Source: Bacteroidaceae bacterium (GTDB lineage: Bacteria > Bacteroidota > Bacteroidia > Bacteroidales > Bacteroidaceae). Taken from it: a stretch of DNA of 64,000 nt. Positions 62,819-64,000 of the stretch are shown here, piece after piece (position 1 is the first letter of the stretch; each line of letters begins with the position of its first letter). The stretch is taken from contig JAKSLR010000002.1 in NCBI GenBank assembly GCA_024401095.1, positions 1-64,000 on the forward strand. Reading direction: 5' to 3'. A model generated the notes under the pieces. The model made no database searches. It had not been told where the DNA came from and saw nothing but the letters and a program-made list of their open reading frames with translations. The position numbers and the translations under genes were made by a program.

Positions 62819-64000
62819 TGAAGGTAAAACATATTATCCTGGCTGCTGCAGTACTTTTTACTGCCTGTTCCAAGAACAGTGACCAGCCATTGTATAAAGA
62901 TGCTTCGGCTCCTATAGAAGATCGTGTGAACGACCTGGTGAGCCGTATGACAGTCAATGAAAAGGTTGGCCAGCTGCTCTGTCCATTAGGCTGGCCTATG
63001 TATACAAAAAGTGAAGCCGGTGAGGTAAATATTTCAGAGACTTTCATCAAACGTATGGAAGAGATGCCTATCGGTGGTTTCTGGGGTGTACTCCGTGCAG
63101 ATCCATGGACTCAGAAAACGCTGGTTACAGGCTTGAATCCAAAGCTGGCTGCTGAAGTCATGAACAAGCTGCAGAAATATGCTGTAGAAAACACCCGTCT
63201 GGGTATTCCTATTCTCTTTGCAGAGGAAGCTCCTCATGGACACATGGCTATTGGCGCTACGGTTTTCCCAACCGCATTGGCGATGGCTTCTACTTTTGAT
63301 GAGGAACTCATTGAACGTGCCGGAACTGCCATTGGCGAAGAAGTACGTGCACAGGGTGGACATGTGGGATACGGACCTGTATTGGATATTGCCCGTGAGC
63401 CTCGTTGGAGCCGTATGGAAGAAACCTATGGCGAGGATCCTGTCCTGACCGGTATTTTGGGTACAGCCATGGTAAAGGGTATGCAGGGAACAGAGGCAAA
63501 CAGTGCTGCCGATGGTAAGCATGTCTATTCTACCTTGAAGCACTTTGCTGCTTATGGTGTTCCAGAAGGTGGCTTGAACGGTGAGCAGACCTTGATTGGC
63601 CAGCGTCAACTGTTCAGTGAATTGCTCCCTCAGTTCCAACGTGCGGTAAATGCTGGTGTGGCTTCTATCATGACTTCCTACAATTCCATTGATGGAGTGC
63701 CTTGTACTTCCAATAAGTTCTTGCTGACTGACGTGCTTCGTGATCAGTGGGGATTCAATGGTGCCATCTATTCTGACTTGGAAGCTATTGAAGGTATTGC
63801 AACTACTCACCGTTGTGCTGACGACTGGGGGGAGGCAGGTGCTTTGGCCTTGAAAGCGGGTGTGGACATTGACCTTCAGGGCAATGCCTTTGGACCTAAT
63901 CTGGAAAAGAAGCTGGAAGAAGGTAAGATTACCATGGCCGATCTGGACCGTGCCGTAAAGAATGTTCTCCGACTCAAGTTCAAGATGGGCTTGTTCGAGA
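62818..64000 (+). CDS. GH3 glycoside hydrolase lipoprotein (3' end beyond window)
   Basis: The first ~394 residues are present. Signal peptide with lipobox AVLFTACSK. The GH3 N-terminal barrel shows GHVGYGPVLDIAREPRWSRM, EETYGEDPVLTGILGTAM, STLKHFAAYG and the nucleophile region AIYSDLEAIEGI (Asp320). The NagZ-type KHFPGHG motif is absent, so it is nearer to the BglX beta-glucosidase/xylosidase group than to N-acetylglucosaminidases. Its start overlaps the GH29 stop (TAATG). Confidence 0.92.
   Translation, partial: MKVKHIILAAAVLFTACSKNSDQPLYKDASAPIEDRVNDLVSRMTVNEKVGQLLCPLGWPMYTKSEAGEVNISETFIKRMEEMPIGGFWGVLRADPWTQKTLVTGLNPKLAAEVMNKLQKYAVENTRLGIPILFAEEAPHGHMAIGATVFPTALAMASTFDEELIERAGTAIGEEVRAQGGHVGYGPVLDIAREPRWSRMEETYGEDPVLTGILGTAMVKGMQGTEANSAADGKHVYSTLKHFAAYGVPEGGLNGEQTLIGQRQLFSELLPQFQRAVNAGVASIMTSYNSIDGVPCTSNKFLLTDVLRDQWGFNGAIYSDLEAIEGIATTHRCADDWGEAGALALKAGVDIDLQGNAFGPNLEKKLEEGKITMADLDRAVKNVLRLKFKMGLFE

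Overview
The window reads as chromosomal DNA of a gut-type Bacteroidales bacterium, probably Prevotellaceae or a close relative. Three things point there: promoters of the Bacteroidetes type (TTTG, 19-20 bp, TAnnTTTG) in front of many genes; many families largely confined to this phylum (DUF4230, DUF4251, DUF4738, DUF5063, DUF5687, SusC/SusD, GH92); and the local gene sets ftsK-lolA-trxB and rplU-rpmA. No rRNA, tRNA, CRISPR array, insertion sequence or phage gene was seen.

Positions 1-43459 are mostly housekeeping. In order they hold mnmE (cut by the left edge), a PD40 envelope protein overlapping a nucleoside phosphorylase, a fused NfnAB-like flavin/iron-sulfur oxidoreductase, serS, two secreted cysteine peptidases, rplU-rpmA, and a minus-strand run ftsK-lolA-like-trxB-permease-ATPase. 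Next come DUF5063-RNase D-like-rRNA methyltransferase and a tightly packed plus-strand run (nucleoside symporter, rsmE, DUF4836-like lipoprotein, ABC ATPase, FtsX-like permease, BASS transporter, DNA/RNA endonuclease). Then follow a HerA-like ATPase divergent from exonuclease III, comEC, an alanine/glycine symporter, two DUF4230 paralogues, a DUF4738 lipoprotein, the minus-strand run lysS-gpsA-pgi-HAD, and FKBP-aroC. cutC and a DUF4251 gene converge.

Positions 43591-64000 look like a glycoprotein N-glycan utilisation locus. Three GH92 alpha-mannosidases on the minus strand diverge from a SusC/SusD pair on the plus strand. Beyond susD lie a secreted protein of unknown family, an M64 metallopeptidase lipoprotein, a YitT-type membrane protein, a PNGase F-like amidase, a GH29 alpha-L-fucosidase and a GH3 enzyme cut by the right edge. 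The inferred job is proteolysis of glycoproteins, release of N-glycans by the PNGase-like enzyme, uptake through SusCD, and trimming of mannose and fucose. No dedicated regulator (HTCS, SusR or ECF sigma) is visible in the window.

The most unusual DNA is non-coding. The space between the convergent cutC and DUF4251 genes (42752-43015) is filled exactly by 24 consecutive degenerate 11-bp units, each with a CG step at position 3-4 or 4-5. Unit type switches halfway from pyrimidine-rich to a partly complementary type. The GH92/SusC divergent region carries two more short-repeat systems: 12-bp GTGATAGGTGTT units in both orientations, and three 16-bp palindromes spaced exactly 22 bp. Two intergenic regions (20205-20289 and 34375-34497) each combine a promoter-like element with a GTGA-loop hairpin and T-run, so they may encode small RNAs.
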